From Euryarchaeota archaeon UBA62 (GTDB taxonomy: Archaea > Thermoplasmatota > Poseidoniia > Poseidoniales > Thalassarchaeaceae): a stretch of 64,000 bases of DNA. The DNA is taken from assembly GCA_002502095.1 (NCBI GenBank), contig DAPJ01000005.1:163121-227120 (forward strand). The letters run 5' to 3'. Of this stretch, positions 25,802-34,202 are shown in pieces. The notes under the pieces are model-generated. The model did not search any database and was not told where the DNA came from. It worked only from the letters and a program-made list of their open reading frames with translations. The number at the start of each line of letters is the position of its first letter. Position 1 is the stretch's first letter. A program made the position numbers and the translations under genes.

Positions 25802-26491
25802 ATGATTAGAGAGTGCAGCATACATGGATATTTCTCGGATGATGACCTATGCCCTGCGTGTAATTCAGAGGGAAAATTCATCATGAGGGGGAATGAAAGA
25901 GATTCACTGGCGAGAAGGTTAGCATTAGCGCTTAGGCACGCTCCTGAGAAGTTTGATTTGGAGATGGACATCAATGGCTGGATTGATATCAAGGACATAA
26001 TAAGGCAATTTAAGAAGTCTAATGAGAGAAGATACCATTGGTTGAGGCCACATCACTTCAGGGCAATTGCAGAGACAGATCCCAAGGGAAGATACGAAGT
26101 TAGAGGCAATGTAATCAGAGCTACTTACGGGCATAGTCTAGAAATTGAGTTGGATCTTCCGACAGATAACATCCCCCCCTCTCTGTTCTATCCCTGCTCT
26201 CCAGATGAGGCGGACAATCTTCTTGAGGTTGGCATTTCCCCTAGTGGGAGGTCTCATGTCCATCTTTCAGCTACAGTAAGATCGGCGGCTGAAGCTGGTA
26301 AAGTCCATCACAACAGACCTATGATATTGGAGGTAGATACAGCGTCTATGGTCGCATCAGGAGAGACAGTATGGCATGCAGGAGTTACCGTTTACTTGGT
26401 AGACTCGGTAGCTGGAGAATATCTGAGTATACTACCAGATGACGACCCAGAGTTCCAGCTGGCTAGGGCAAAGTGGGATGAAGAGGAGTAG
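25802..26491 (+). CDS. kptA: RNA 2'-phosphotransferase KptA/Tpt1
   Basis: KptA removes an internal 2'-phosphate from RNA using NAD+. The 229-residue protein begins with a small zinc-binding element (CSIHG ... CPAC), as in other archaeal members. It then has SLARRLALALRHAPEKF (the LRHxP arginine), ETDPKGRYEVRGNVIRATYGHS (KGRYE and IRAxxGHS) and a C-terminal ADP-ribosyl-transferase core with GISPSGRSHVHLS. These residues form the catalytic Arg-His-Arg-Arg set. I start it at ATG 25802; the frame is open upstream into the thiolase gene on the other strand but lacks homology. Its stop abuts that of the zinc-ribbon gene. Confidence 0.9.
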   Translation: MIRECSIHGYFSDDDLCPACNSEGKFIMRGNERDSLARRLALALRHAPEKFDLEMDINGWIDIKDIIRQFKKSNERRYHWLRPHHFRAIAETDPKGRYEVRGNVIRATYGHSLEIELDLPTDNIPPSLFYPCSPDEADNLLEVGISPSGRSHVHLSATVRSAAEAGKVHHNRPMILEVDTASMVASGETVWHAGVTVYLVDSVAGEYLSILPDDDPEFQLARAKWDEEE

Positions 26492-26821
26492 TTAATTCTC
26501 TTCTCCACAAATAGGACAGAAACTGAGATCCTCCACTAAATCAGAGGAGCACTTGACGCATTTCTTACCATCCTTGGTAGAGACGGCATGGTCCCTAGTT
26601 TCTATCGACCTTACAGAGGAGCTCCTCTCAATGAATGGAGCCGGAGATTCAATAGACTCTAATTTCTCTAAAGACTCTCTGAAGAATATTGCTTCTGATA
26701 TCGCAGATTCGATATGCGATCTTCTCCTATCCCTCTCGATAGGATCTTCGATATGCTGTGTAGCGACTAGCTTAGACTGAAGCCATCTTTGAAAGATTTC
26801 GATTTCCCCGGCGTCGGACAT
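26492..26821 (-). CDS. Small protein with C-terminal zinc ribbon
   Basis: About 109 residues, unknown function. Residues 1-80 are helical and charged, with repeated Arg-Arg/Glu heptad-like spacing. The last 30 residues form a zinc ribbon CVKC - 13 residues - CPICGEEN. Such proteins are common accessory factors in archaea. ATG 26821 gives MSDAGEIEIFQRW; a TTG six codons upstream (26839) is also open. It diverges from the isopentenyl phosphate kinase gene, with an AT-rich TTCAATAATA at 26854-26863 between them. Confidence 0.7.
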   Translation of the reverse strand: MSDAGEIEIFQRWLQSKLVATQHIEDPIERDRRRSHIESAISEAIFFRESLEKLESIESPAPFIERSSSVRSIETRDHAVSTKDGKKCVKCSSDLVEDLSFCPICGEEN

Positions 26822-26903
26822 ATATCTTCCAAACCCCAATAAGAAATGAACCTTTCAATAATACGATAGGAGAACCCAAATCTAACCAGTACCTCAGACC
26901 TAC

Positions 26904-27698
26904 ATGGCTGCGAAGGTGGTAATGAAGTTGGGAGGGGGGCTAATCACGGATAAATCATCATTTAAAACTGCCAAAAAAGGAGTTATTGACTCCATATGCA
27001 GTGAGATTTCTAACATAATTGACAATGGACATTCAGTAATACTGATTCACGGAGCCGGTTCATTTGGACACCTACTTGCCAAGAGGTGGTCTTTAGCGGG
27101 AGGTATTAATGATGAAATTTCTGAGCAGCAACGTGATGCTGTTGTGAAAGTTAGATCGGACATGGCAGAACTGTGTGAATATGTGACTGATTCTTTGAAT
27201 AGTTATGGAGTCGAATTTGCAGTTTTTCCACCTTCATTATGGGCTATGGAAACAGGTAGGGACTTCATTGGGGACTTGGATATCTTCGAGAATACGCCTA
27301 AAGACATCGTTCCAGTTTCCTTTGGAGATATTGTCAGGGTTAGCGGAGGGGCAGAGTTTGGCATACTTTCAGGAGATGATTTGATGGCTAGGATATCACT
27401 CGAATTACCTTCGGTGACACATTCAATTTTCCTACTAGGGGACGTAGATGGAATGATGGATATGCCACCAAATACAGAGGGATCAAGACTAGTGCCAATT
27501 TGGACTGCTGAGGAACATATCGAGACTTCGCACAATTCCGAACAGGATGTTACAGGGGGAATTGAGTTGAAGGCGGCTAGAGCTTCGCAGATATCAAGAG
27601 GTGTTGATGAAGTTTGGTTCATTAATGGAAATCACCCAGAAAGAATTAGTCAGCTTCTAGATGAGGGCTCCACCATTGGTACCAAAATACTTGGATGA
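26904..27698 (+). CDS. ipk: Isopentenyl phosphate kinase
   Basis: IPK phosphorylates isopentenyl phosphate to isopentenyl diphosphate, the last step of the archaeal mevalonate variants. The 264-residue amino-acid-kinase-fold protein starts VVMKLGGGLITDKSSF (the KxGG phosphate loop) and has VILIHGAGSFGHLLAKRW, whose histidine is the IPK hallmark. Later come GDIV, GILSGDDLM, IFLLGDVDGMM and DVTGGIELKAARA. Length is normal. The gene overlaps the isomerase-synthase fusion by 4 bp (ATGA), so the kinase product is passed to the next enzyme of the same operon. Confidence 0.94.
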   Translation: MAAKVVMKLGGGLITDKSSFKTAKKGVIDSICSEISNIIDNGHSVILIHGAGSFGHLLAKRWSLAGGINDEISEQQRDAVVKVRSDMAELCEYVTDSLNSYGVEFAVFPPSLWAMETGRDFIGDLDIFENTPKDIVPVSFGDIVRVSGGAEFGILSGDDLMARISLELPSVTHSIFLLGDVDGMMDMPPNTEGSRLVPIWTAEEHIETSHNSEQDVTGGIELKAARASQISRGVDEVWFINGNHPERISQLLDEGSTIGTKILG

Positions 27699-29425
27699 TT
27701 GGATTCTGTTATATGTCGAGGGTTTCTCGGAATGTCATGGTTGATGGTGCCAACGCTCTGTCTGGGTATGACAACTCGCAGGCCGAGATGATGGCTGAGC
27801 GTTGTATTCTAGTTGATCTAGAAGATAATATGATTGGATCCGAGAGTAAATTAGTCTGTCATAATGAAGAAGGTCTGCTTCACAGGGCATTCAGTGTCCT
27901 AATATTCGATTCCGAGAATAGATTGTTGATTCAACAGAGATCCCATGATAAAATCACATTTCCCGGAATATGGGCAAATAGCTGTTGTAGCCATCCACTA
28001 GATATTGAAGGAGAGAATGGGGACCCGATTCAGGGCTGTATTAATGCGGCGAAGAGGAAGCTTCCCCAGGAGTTAGGAATACAACATGATATTGCGAACT
28101 CTATGGAATTCTTCCATCTTGGTTCTTTTCAGTATAAGTGCAGATGGAACGAAGAATGGTTAGAGAATGAAGTAGACCATGTTTTGATAACAAAAGTCGA
28201 TTCATTAGAGATTATTCCTAATGAGAATGAGATTTCTGACTACAAATGGATAGGTCCTGAAGGGATTGGACATATTATGGAGGGTTCTGGTGAGTGGGAA
28301 GGAGAAATTGTGGCTCCATGGTTTAGACTACTGTGGAGAGAGTTTATCGCGGAACGGTATCCACATTTTGATGATATTAAGGAGAGAAATGGAGTTGTTA
28401 TATTCGGAGATGTTTCGATAGAAGGTGAGCAGGTTTCACCGGGTTCTTCATTGATGGGCGCATTAAAGGAACACAGAGAAATCGTGGAGAACGAGATTCT
28501 TTCTAGTTTGTCTAAGATTAAGCAAGAGAGATTACATGGTGCTATGAAACACCTATTCACTGGAGGCGGGAAGAGACTCAGGGCAATTATGCCTAAACTT
28601 GTAGGAGATGCAGTAGGTGGATCGAATCCCGGACATAATACCCTAGGCGCATCCATAGAAATAATTCATAATTTTACCCTAGTACATGATGACATCATGG
28701 ATCAGGACCCAATCAGAAGGGGCTTGGACGCTGTTCATGTTGCATATGACGATGCTACAGCGATAAATGCAGGTGATGCAATGCTAGCTGTTGCGTTTGA
28801 GATTTTGGCTGAATCTGAGCATATTGCATCTGATGATCTGGTGTTCTTGGTGAAGTCTATTGGAGAGATGGTTAGAAGAGTCGCTGAAGGGCAGATGATT
28901 GATATGGAGTTTGAGAAAAGAGATGTGGTCTCTGAAGATGAGTACATAGAGATGATCGCGGGGAAGACCTCTGCAATGTTCGAGACATGTGCTATGACAG
29001 GTGCAAAGCTTTCAGGAGCATCCGAAGAGGTTGTAAAATCTCTAGCTGAATGGGGACTAAACATGGGACTATGTTTCCAGCTAATGGACGATTTGATAGA
29101 TATAACTGGTGACACTGAAACTCTAGGAAAGCCTGCTGGATCGGATATATTGCAAGGAAAAAGAACTCTGATTGCTATTCACGCTCTGGACTCGGGAAAT
29201 CATCTGCCTTCTTTCACTAAGGCATATGGCTCTGGAGAGTGCTCTCCTGATTTACTAGCTGAAGCCGTTCAGGAACTGCATGACAACAACTCCATAAAAT
29301 ATGCCAAAGACAGGGCAATGTTTCACCACTCTAAGGCTCATTCATGCCTAGATATACTAGATGAGTCAGAATCACTAACAATTCTAAGGGAAATGACCGA
29401 TTTCCAGTTGGTCAGGATTAATTGA
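27695..29425 (+). CDS. Fusion of type 1 IPP isomerase and polyprenyl (GGPP) synthase
   Basis: A 576-residue fusion. Residues about 30-235 are a type 1 (NUDIX-fold) isopentenyl diphosphate isomerase: LLHRAFSVLIF, QQRSHDKITFPGIWANSCCSHPL with catalytic Cys97/98, and WLENEVDHVLI with the acidic metal/catalytic residues (157-159). Residues about 250-576 are a type I polyprenyl diphosphate synthase: GGGKRLR (290-296), first aspartate-rich motif DDIMD (332-336), and second motif DDLID (465-469). A phenylalanine five residues before the first motif is as in archaeal GGPP synthases. One chain would turn IPP into DMAPP and then build GGPP for ether lipids. Archaea mostly use the unrelated type 2 isomerase. 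ATG 27695 overlaps ipk. It abuts EF-2 with no gap. Confidence 0.93.
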   Translation: MIGFCYMSRVSRNVMVDGANALSGYDNSQAEMMAERCILVDLEDNMIGSESKLVCHNEEGLLHRAFSVLIFDSENRLLIQQRSHDKITFPGIWANSCCSHPLDIEGENGDPIQGCINAAKRKLPQELGIQHDIANSMEFFHLGSFQYKCRWNEEWLENEVDHVLITKVDSLEIIPNENEISDYKWIGPEGIGHIMEGSGEWEGEIVAPWFRLLWREFIAERYPHFDDIKERNGVVIFGDVSIEGEQVSPGSSLMGALKEHREIVENEILSSLSKIKQERLHGAMKHLFTGGGKRLRAIMPKLVGDAVGGSNPGHNTLGASIEIIHNFTLVHDDIMDQDPIRRGLDAVHVAYDDATAINAGDAMLAVAFEILAESEHIASDDLVFLVKSIGEMVRRVAEGQMIDMEFEKRDVVSEDEYIEMIAGKTSAMFETCAMTGAKLSGASEEVVKSLAEWGLNMGLCFQLMDDLIDITGDTETLGKPAGSDILQGKRTLIAIHALDSGNHLPSFTKAYGSGECSPDLLAEAVQELHDNNSIKYAKDRAMFHHSKAHSCLDILDESESLTILREMTDFQLVRIN

Positions 29426-31633
29426 TTAGTCCTGATAGTGAGTCTCACCTGGAATCTCCGGCTTCAGCCCCTTTCTTTCCCTAATCTCTGCTGTAACCTT
29501 CTCATACAGATTAGGTGGCAAGTGGACGAAGCCCGCATTTTCCATATTCCAAATCGCCCTTCCTTGGCTTGCAGCCCTAATATCATTGGAGAATCCGAAT
29601 GTCTCAGCGACGGGGATTGTGCCAATTACCTTAGTAACACCATCCTCGACAGGCATGTCCTCAATTATTCCCCTTCTTGTAGAGACTTCCCTAGTAACGC
29701 CACCTATCACGTCGTTGGGGGAGTCTATCTGGATTTTCTGAATAGGTTCGAAGATTACCGGTCTTGATCTCATGAAAGCTCCCTTAACTGCGTTCCTAAC
29801 TGCTGGAATAGTTTGAGCTGGTCCCCTGTGGATAGCGTCCTCGTGTAGTTTGGCATCAACAAGCCTTACCATGACCCCCATTAGAGGCTCATCAGCTACT
29901 GGTCCCTTCTTACATACATCATTGAATCCATCTATGATTAGCTCCCTAGTCTCGTGGAGATTCTGGATTCCCTTGGTATCATTCACAAGGACGTTTGTAC
30001 CATTGATAGCGTATATCTTCCTCATCAAGTCCTTGTTCATGCCTAGTTCAGCGAATTGATCGCCTATTTCCTTTGCATCTTTTGATCTGACAGTTCCATC
30101 TCTGAATTCACCGGCCCTTAGTTTCTCAACGACAATGTCAGGGAGGGGCTCTGCTTCGACATAGAATCTGTTGTGCCTGTTGGGAGACTTTCCTTCGAAG
30201 GGCCTACCCTTGTTATCAGACTGAACAGATTCTCTGTAGACAACGATTGGCTCGCTGACCTTGACCTTGATACCTTGCTCTTCTTCCAGTCTGTAAACAG
30301 TAATTTCAAGGTGCAACTCGCCCATTCCAGCTAGTAAAGCCTCACCAGTCTCTTGGTTGGTAGATACTTCTAGTGACGCATCTGCCTTCGCGAGCCCCCT
30401 GAGTGCATCGATGAACTTGGGCAAGTCCTTCATTGACTTCGGCTCTACCGCAACAGTGACGACAGGTTCGGAGATATGTCTTATCGCTTCGAAAGGAGGA
30501 GCGTCTTTCTCCCTTGCAATTGTAACTCCTGCCGCTGCACTTCTAATGCCTGTAATTGCGGCAATGTTTCCTGATGTCACCTCTGAGGTGGAAATTCTAT
30601 CTCCACCAACCATCATACCAACCTGCTGAACTCTCTCGGCCTTGGCCGATCCTATTGCCCATACAGATTCACCATGCTTAATTCGTCCAGAATATACTCT
30701 GCCAACGGCTACCTCGCCAGCATGGGGATCCATCCATATCTTAGTTATCATTAGAGATAGGGGGCCATCGGGATCACACTCCATCATGGCCTTACCTACG
30801 CCAGACTCTAAGTCGCCTTGCCAGATGTTAGGTATTCTGTACTTCTGGGCAACTACGGGAGAGGGGTGCTTCTCAACTGTCATGTCTAGAAGGACGGTGT
30901 GGACAGGTGCTAGCTTAGCAAGTTCTTTCTGATTATCGTCGTGACAATATTCGAAAATCTGCTTAAAGTTGATATTGCTCTTCTGCATATAGGGTATTGA
31001 CATCCCCCAGTTGTAGTATGCTGATCCAAATGCCACTGTTCCTTTCTGAACAGAAACTTGCCATTCCTTGCCAAGATCCTCGGGAGCATATGTAGAGATT
31101 AGCTTGTTTACCTTGGTGATAATCTTCTCAAACCTACTCATCATCTCAGGCCCATCGATTTGTAACTCATTGATTAGTCGGTCTACCTTGTTTATGAATA
31201 GAACTGGCCTAACCTTTTCCTTCAATGCTTGTCGCACTACAGTCTCGGTTTGTGGCATTGTACCTTCGACAGCACAAGCTAGAATGATGCATCCATCAAC
31301 TGCCCTCATTGCCCTGGTGACATCCCCTCCGAAATCTACGTGACCAGGTGTGTCGATGAGATTAATGAGGTAGTCTTGGCCATCAACAACGTGGACCATG
31401 GAAGCGCTAGCCGCATTGATAGTGATACCTCGGGCGCTTTCTTGCTCGTCAAAATCTAGGACCCTGGACTTGCCCGCTAGTTCTTCGGACATCATTCCTG
31501 CACCAGCAATCAGGTTGTCTGAAAGAGTAGTCTTACCGTGATCGATATGTGCGGCTATAGCAATGTTTCTGATATGCTCGCGGTCATGCATTATCTCTGT
31601 AGCTCTCTTGATGTTGTCTTCCTTACGACCCAT
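29426..31633 (-). CDS. fusA: Translation elongation factor 2
   Basis: EF-2 (735 residues) is the GTPase that drives ribosomal translocation. The G1 motif is AHIDHGKTTLSD, G2 includes RGITINAAS, G3 is DTPGHVDFGGDV and G4 is NKVD. The archaeal/eukaryal domain IV loop contains IHRGPAQTIPAVR, whose histidine is modified to diphthamide; a diphthamide ligase gene is at 41081-41833. It is the last gene of the S12-S7-EF-2 cluster (str arrangement), 91 bp after S7, with a candidate promoter of its own in that gap. Start is ATG 31633. Confidence 0.98.
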   Translation of the reverse strand: MGRKEDNIKRATEIMHDREHIRNIAIAAHIDHGKTTLSDNLIAGAGMMSEELAGKSRVLDFDEQESARGITINAASASMVHVVDGQDYLINLIDTPGHVDFGGDVTRAMRAVDGCIILACAVEGTMPQTETVVRQALKEKVRPVLFINKVDRLINELQIDGPEMMSRFEKIITKVNKLISTYAPEDLGKEWQVSVQKGTVAFGSAYYNWGMSIPYMQKSNINFKQIFEYCHDDNQKELAKLAPVHTVLLDMTVEKHPSPVVAQKYRIPNIWQGDLESGVGKAMMECDPDGPLSLMITKIWMDPHAGEVAVGRVYSGRIKHGESVWAIGSAKAERVQQVGMMVGGDRISTSEVTSGNIAAITGIRSAAAGVTIAREKDAPPFEAIRHISEPVVTVAVEPKSMKDLPKFIDALRGLAKADASLEVSTNQETGEALLAGMGELHLEITVYRLEEEQGIKVKVSEPIVVYRESVQSDNKGRPFEGKSPNRHNRFYVEAEPLPDIVVEKLRAGEFRDGTVRSKDAKEIGDQFAELGMNKDLMRKIYAINGTNVLVNDTKGIQNLHETRELIIDGFNDVCKKGPVADEPLMGVMVRLVDAKLHEDAIHRGPAQTIPAVRNAVKGAFMRSRPVIFEPIQKIQIDSPNDVIGGVTREVSTRRGIIEDMPVEDGVTKVIGTIPVAETFGFSNDIRAASQGRAIWNMENAGFVHLPPNLYEKVTAEIRERKGLKPEIPGETHYQD

Positions 31634-31670
31634 CCTAATTCCTCAATTGTTCTGTCCACCTGACTATGGT

Positions 31671-31680
31671 TCATAAATCC
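31671..31680 (-). promoter_or_regulatory. Possible TATA box for the EF-2 gene
   Basis: On the minus strand the sequence reads GGATTTATGA, about 40 bp before the EF-2 ATG, in the 91-bp gap after S7. This would start a transcript with a leader of roughly 15 bases containing GAGGAATTAG just before the start codon. It suggests EF-2 can be transcribed apart from S12-S7. Motif and spacing only. Confidence 0.4.
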
Positions 31681-31724
31681 GATTGTGGAGAGAAGTAAAA
31701 CATGACTGTAAGAGTGTAGAAGAA

Positions 31725-32342
31725 TTATCTTGCAGAAGCGGCTACACGCTCGATTTCTTCTCTCTTGCCTATGGAGTAAGCTGCAACATCCCCCTCGGCC
31801 GCCTTAGTTATCTCACTAACTATGCCCTGAACAAGAGTTCTCTTACTACCAGCAGTAGCGGAGGTACATCCTATTGCGAGGTTTCTCAATGCGATATCCA
31901 ATCTTCTGCTTGGTGATGAGTCTACAGCCTTAGGAGTGCTTACTGCGCCCTGCTTGATTCTGGTTATCTCTTCGCATGGTGATGCCTCAACAATGGCGTC
32001 GATGAATGACTGTAGGGGGTTCTCTCCTGTTCTACTATTGATTGAATCTAATGCGGCTTCATATGCCTTAGCACAATGTTGCTTCTTTCCTGAGAATTTA
32101 CCCGTTCTCATTAGATTATTGATGAATCTTTCAACAACGGAAAGCTTTGACTTGCCGAACCAAGCGTTAGCGTGTCGTCCTCCGCTGTGGGGCGTTCCGA
32201 TAGTTGTCAGGTTGATGTAGGGCGCAAGACCGGGATCCGAGCAAGTTACTTCTGTGGCGTCCCACTTCCCAAATACCATGGTCCCGATTCCGGCAATTGG
32301 TGCTTCCATCCCAGAATCTTCATGCACTGCTTCTTCGGACAT
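31725..32342 (-). CDS. rps7: Small-subunit ribosomal protein S7 (uS7)
   Basis: A 205-residue archaeal-type S7, which organises the head of the small ribosomal subunit at the decoding side. Recognisable parts are VERFINNLMRTGKFSGKK, NPLQSFIDAIVEASPCEEITR and RLDIALRNLAIG. The protein has the archaeal/eukaryal N-terminal extension. The start is ATG 32342, 8 bp after the stop of S12 and preceded by AAGGTAGGT, a plausible ribosome-binding site. It lies between S12 and EF-2. Confidence 0.97.
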   Translation of the reverse strand: MSEEAVHEDSGMEAPIAGIGTMVFGKWDATEVTCSDPGLAPYINLTTIGTPHSGGRHANAWFGKSKLSVVERFINNLMRTGKFSGKKQHCAKAYEAALDSINSRTGENPLQSFIDAIVEASPCEEITRIKQGAVSTPKAVDSSPSRRLDIALRNLAIGCTSATAGSKRTLVQGIVSEITKAAEGDVAAYSIGKREEIERVAASAR

Positions 32343-32350
32343 CTCGATAC

Positions 32351-32791
32351 CTACCTTATGGGCTTCTCTTTACGGCCCCTGACCATTTCGTCCAAGGATA
32401 CGCCGTTTACCTTGATGACCTTGTATCTGACACCGGGGATATCCCCATAAGATCGTCCTTTGCTACCTCCGATACCCTCGACTAATACCTCATCGTGCTC
32501 ATCAATGAATGAAATTGCACCATCACCGGGTGCGAAAGCAGTAAGTCGGTTTCCAGTTTTGATCAGGCTTATCTTGACCGCTTTTCTGATTCCAGAATTA
32601 GGTTGTTTAGCCTCGAAACCCACTTTCTCCACTACAATTCCCTTGGCCTGAGTACTACCCATTAGGGGATCGTGCTTGAGGACACCGCCTCTCTGTTGCT
32701 TGAATTGTCGATCCCTAAACTTACGCTCTTTCCAGCGATATCTCTTCCTATCCGACTTCATCTTCTGCCCGGAGAAAAGACCTCTACCCAA
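32351..32791 (-). CDS. rps12: Small-subunit ribosomal protein S12 (uS12)
   Basis: A 146-residue archaeal S12, part of the decoding centre. The conserved loop KQPNSGIRKAVKISLI (normally PNSAIRK) and DIPGVRYKVIKVNG are present. The only start that fits is TTG at 32791: the frame upstream reads stop (TGA), Gly, Val, Thr, then TTG. A strong ribosome-binding sequence GAGGTG is at 32797-32802, five bases before it. The TTG start of an abundant ribosomal protein is unusual. It heads the S12-S7-EF-2 cluster and diverges from the UbiD-family gene. Confidence 0.96.
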   Translation of the reverse strand: MGRGLFSGQKMKSDRKRYRWKERKFRDRQFKQQRGGVLKHDPLMGSTQAKGIVVEKVGFEAKQPNSGIRKAVKISLIKTGNRLTAFAPGDGAISFIDEHDEVLVEGIGGSKGRSYGDIPGVRYKVIKVNGVSLDEMVRGRKEKPIR

Positions 32792-32796
32792 AGTAA

Positions 32797-32802
32797 CACC
32801 TC
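32797..32802 (-). promoter_or_regulatory. Shine-Dalgarno site that fixes the TTG start of S12
   Basis: Minus-strand GAGGTG with five bases to the TTG codon at 32791-32789. The in-frame TGA just upstream excludes any earlier start, so this site and the TTG decide the N-terminus of S12. Confidence 0.7.
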
Positions 32803-32828
32803 AGAATGATGTCTCGCCGACCCTCATG

Positions 32829-32838
32829 GGGTATAAGA
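32829..32838 (-). promoter_or_regulatory. Possible TATA box for the S12-S7 operon
   Basis: The minus strand reads CTCTTATACC about 40 bp upstream of the S12 start in the 90-bp region shared with the divergent UbiD-family gene. Initiation about 25 bp downstream would leave a short leader containing the GAGGTG site. Motif and spacing only. Confidence 0.4.
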
Positions 32839-32881
32839 GCGTGACGGGATAGCCTCGACTTAGTGGGCCCTAGAGAGGATA

Positions 32882-34195
32882 ATGTCACCAACATTCAAGC
32901 ATCTATTGACTCCGCCCCCCGATATGGCCTTCCGTGACATGCTTAGTGGCGTTCATAATGTGCAGGAATCTACTAGTGTTTTACACGGTATGATTGAAAC
33001 TTCGAACAAGATGGGAGATATCCCTTTAGTTTTCAATAAAATTACTGAGGCCCCGGGGCACAGGGCTGCTCTGAACGTTCTGGAGAAGTCAAGGTTGTGT
33101 GAGATGTTTGACATTTCACCAGGTGATTTGATAGATGTACTAGCTTGGGCGATGGAGAATCCTTCTGAGCCTGAAGTTGTGGATGCGTCTGACGCGCCTG
33201 TAATGCAATCAGGACAAGAGGAAGTAAATCTGAGTAAGATTCCCATCCCTTGGCACTTCGAAGAGGATGGGGGCAGATATCAGTCTGCGTCAATTATAGT
33301 TGCTCAGTATTCAGGAGTACGAAACGTATCCTTCCATCGTCAATTACTTAGGGACAGGAATCATACCGTGGCTAGGTTAGTTCCTAGGCACCTAAGGACC
33401 ATCAGTGCAGAAGCAGCAGAAGCTGGTGATGATGTCCCCATTGCCGTAGTCAATGGCCCTGACCCTACTGTACTTCTGGCGGCCGCTATGTCGTTCTCGG
33501 ACTATGTTGATGAATTGACCGTCGCATCTTCTTTGCACATGAGGTTGCATGGTTCTCCTCTCAAGGTCGTTATGCTCCCCAACGGGGTGATGGTTCCCGC
33601 GGACGCGGAGTATGCCATGGAGGCTAGGATAACTACTGAGAGAGATGATGAGGGGCCATATGTAGACATTACTGGGACTGTCGATGACATTAGGCAGGAG
33701 CATGTGATTGAGTATGACCATGTACACCATCGGGTAGACCCGATTTTCCATGCTCTAATTCCTACCGGTATAGAACACAGGACATTGATGGGCATGCCGA
33801 GAGCCCCCACCATTAAGAATTCAGTTTCTAAAGTGGTTGAGTGTGTAGATGTTCACATGACAGATGGAGGTTGTGGATGGCTGTCTTCAGTAGTCCAGAT
33901 TATTCCCAAGAATGAGGAGGATGGGATGCAGGCCATAGAGGCAGCTTTCAGAGGCCATCCCTCGATGAAACAGGTAGTTGTGGTCGATGAAGACATAGAC
34001 ATCTCAGATCCGAAAAGAGTGGAGTGGGCACTTATGACGAGATGGCAACCAGACAAAGATACCATAATCATGAGTGGACAGAGGGGATCTAGTCTCGATC
34101 CCAGCAGGACGGAGGATGGCGTAACAAGTAAAATTGGAATGGACGCTACTCTAACACCCGGTGCTGATAAATCTCCCTTTGAATCAGTTTTGTGA
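32882..34195 (+). CDS. UbiD-family decarboxylase, candidate anhydromevalonate phosphate decarboxylase
   Basis: A 437-residue UbiD-fold enzyme, which would use prenylated FMN. The family core is visible in SIIVAQYSGVRNVSFHR, the arginine-rich QLLRDRNHTVARLVPRHL, LPNGVMVPADAEYAMEA and DDEGPYVDITGTVDDIRQE. The catalytic acidic pair that is Glu-x4-Glu in fungal/bacterial UbiD reads E257-x4-D262 here, a form I associate with archaeal members. Archaea use a UbiD homologue to decarboxylate anhydromevalonate phosphate to isopentenyl phosphate, the substrate of the IPK encoded 5 kb away. The alternative is MqnL of the futalosine pathway, also suggested by context. Choice between these is inference; the family is certain. 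Confidence 0.88.
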   Translation: MSPTFKHLLTPPPDMAFRDMLSGVHNVQESTSVLHGMIETSNKMGDIPLVFNKITEAPGHRAALNVLEKSRLCEMFDISPGDLIDVLAWAMENPSEPEVVDASDAPVMQSGQEEVNLSKIPIPWHFEEDGGRYQSASIIVAQYSGVRNVSFHRQLLRDRNHTVARLVPRHLRTISAEAAEAGDDVPIAVVNGPDPTVLLAAAMSFSDYVDELTVASSLHMRLHGSPLKVVMLPNGVMVPADAEYAMEARITTERDDEGPYVDITGTVDDIRQEHVIEYDHVHHRVDPIFHALIPTGIEHRTLMGMPRAPTIKNSVSKVVECVDVHMTDGGCGWLSSVVQIIPKNEEDGMQAIEAAFRGHPSMKQVVVVDEDIDISDPKRVEWALMTRWQPDKDTIIMSGQRGSSLDPSRTEDGVTSKIGMDATLTPGADKSPFESVL

Positions 34196-34202
34196 GGTTA
34201 AT

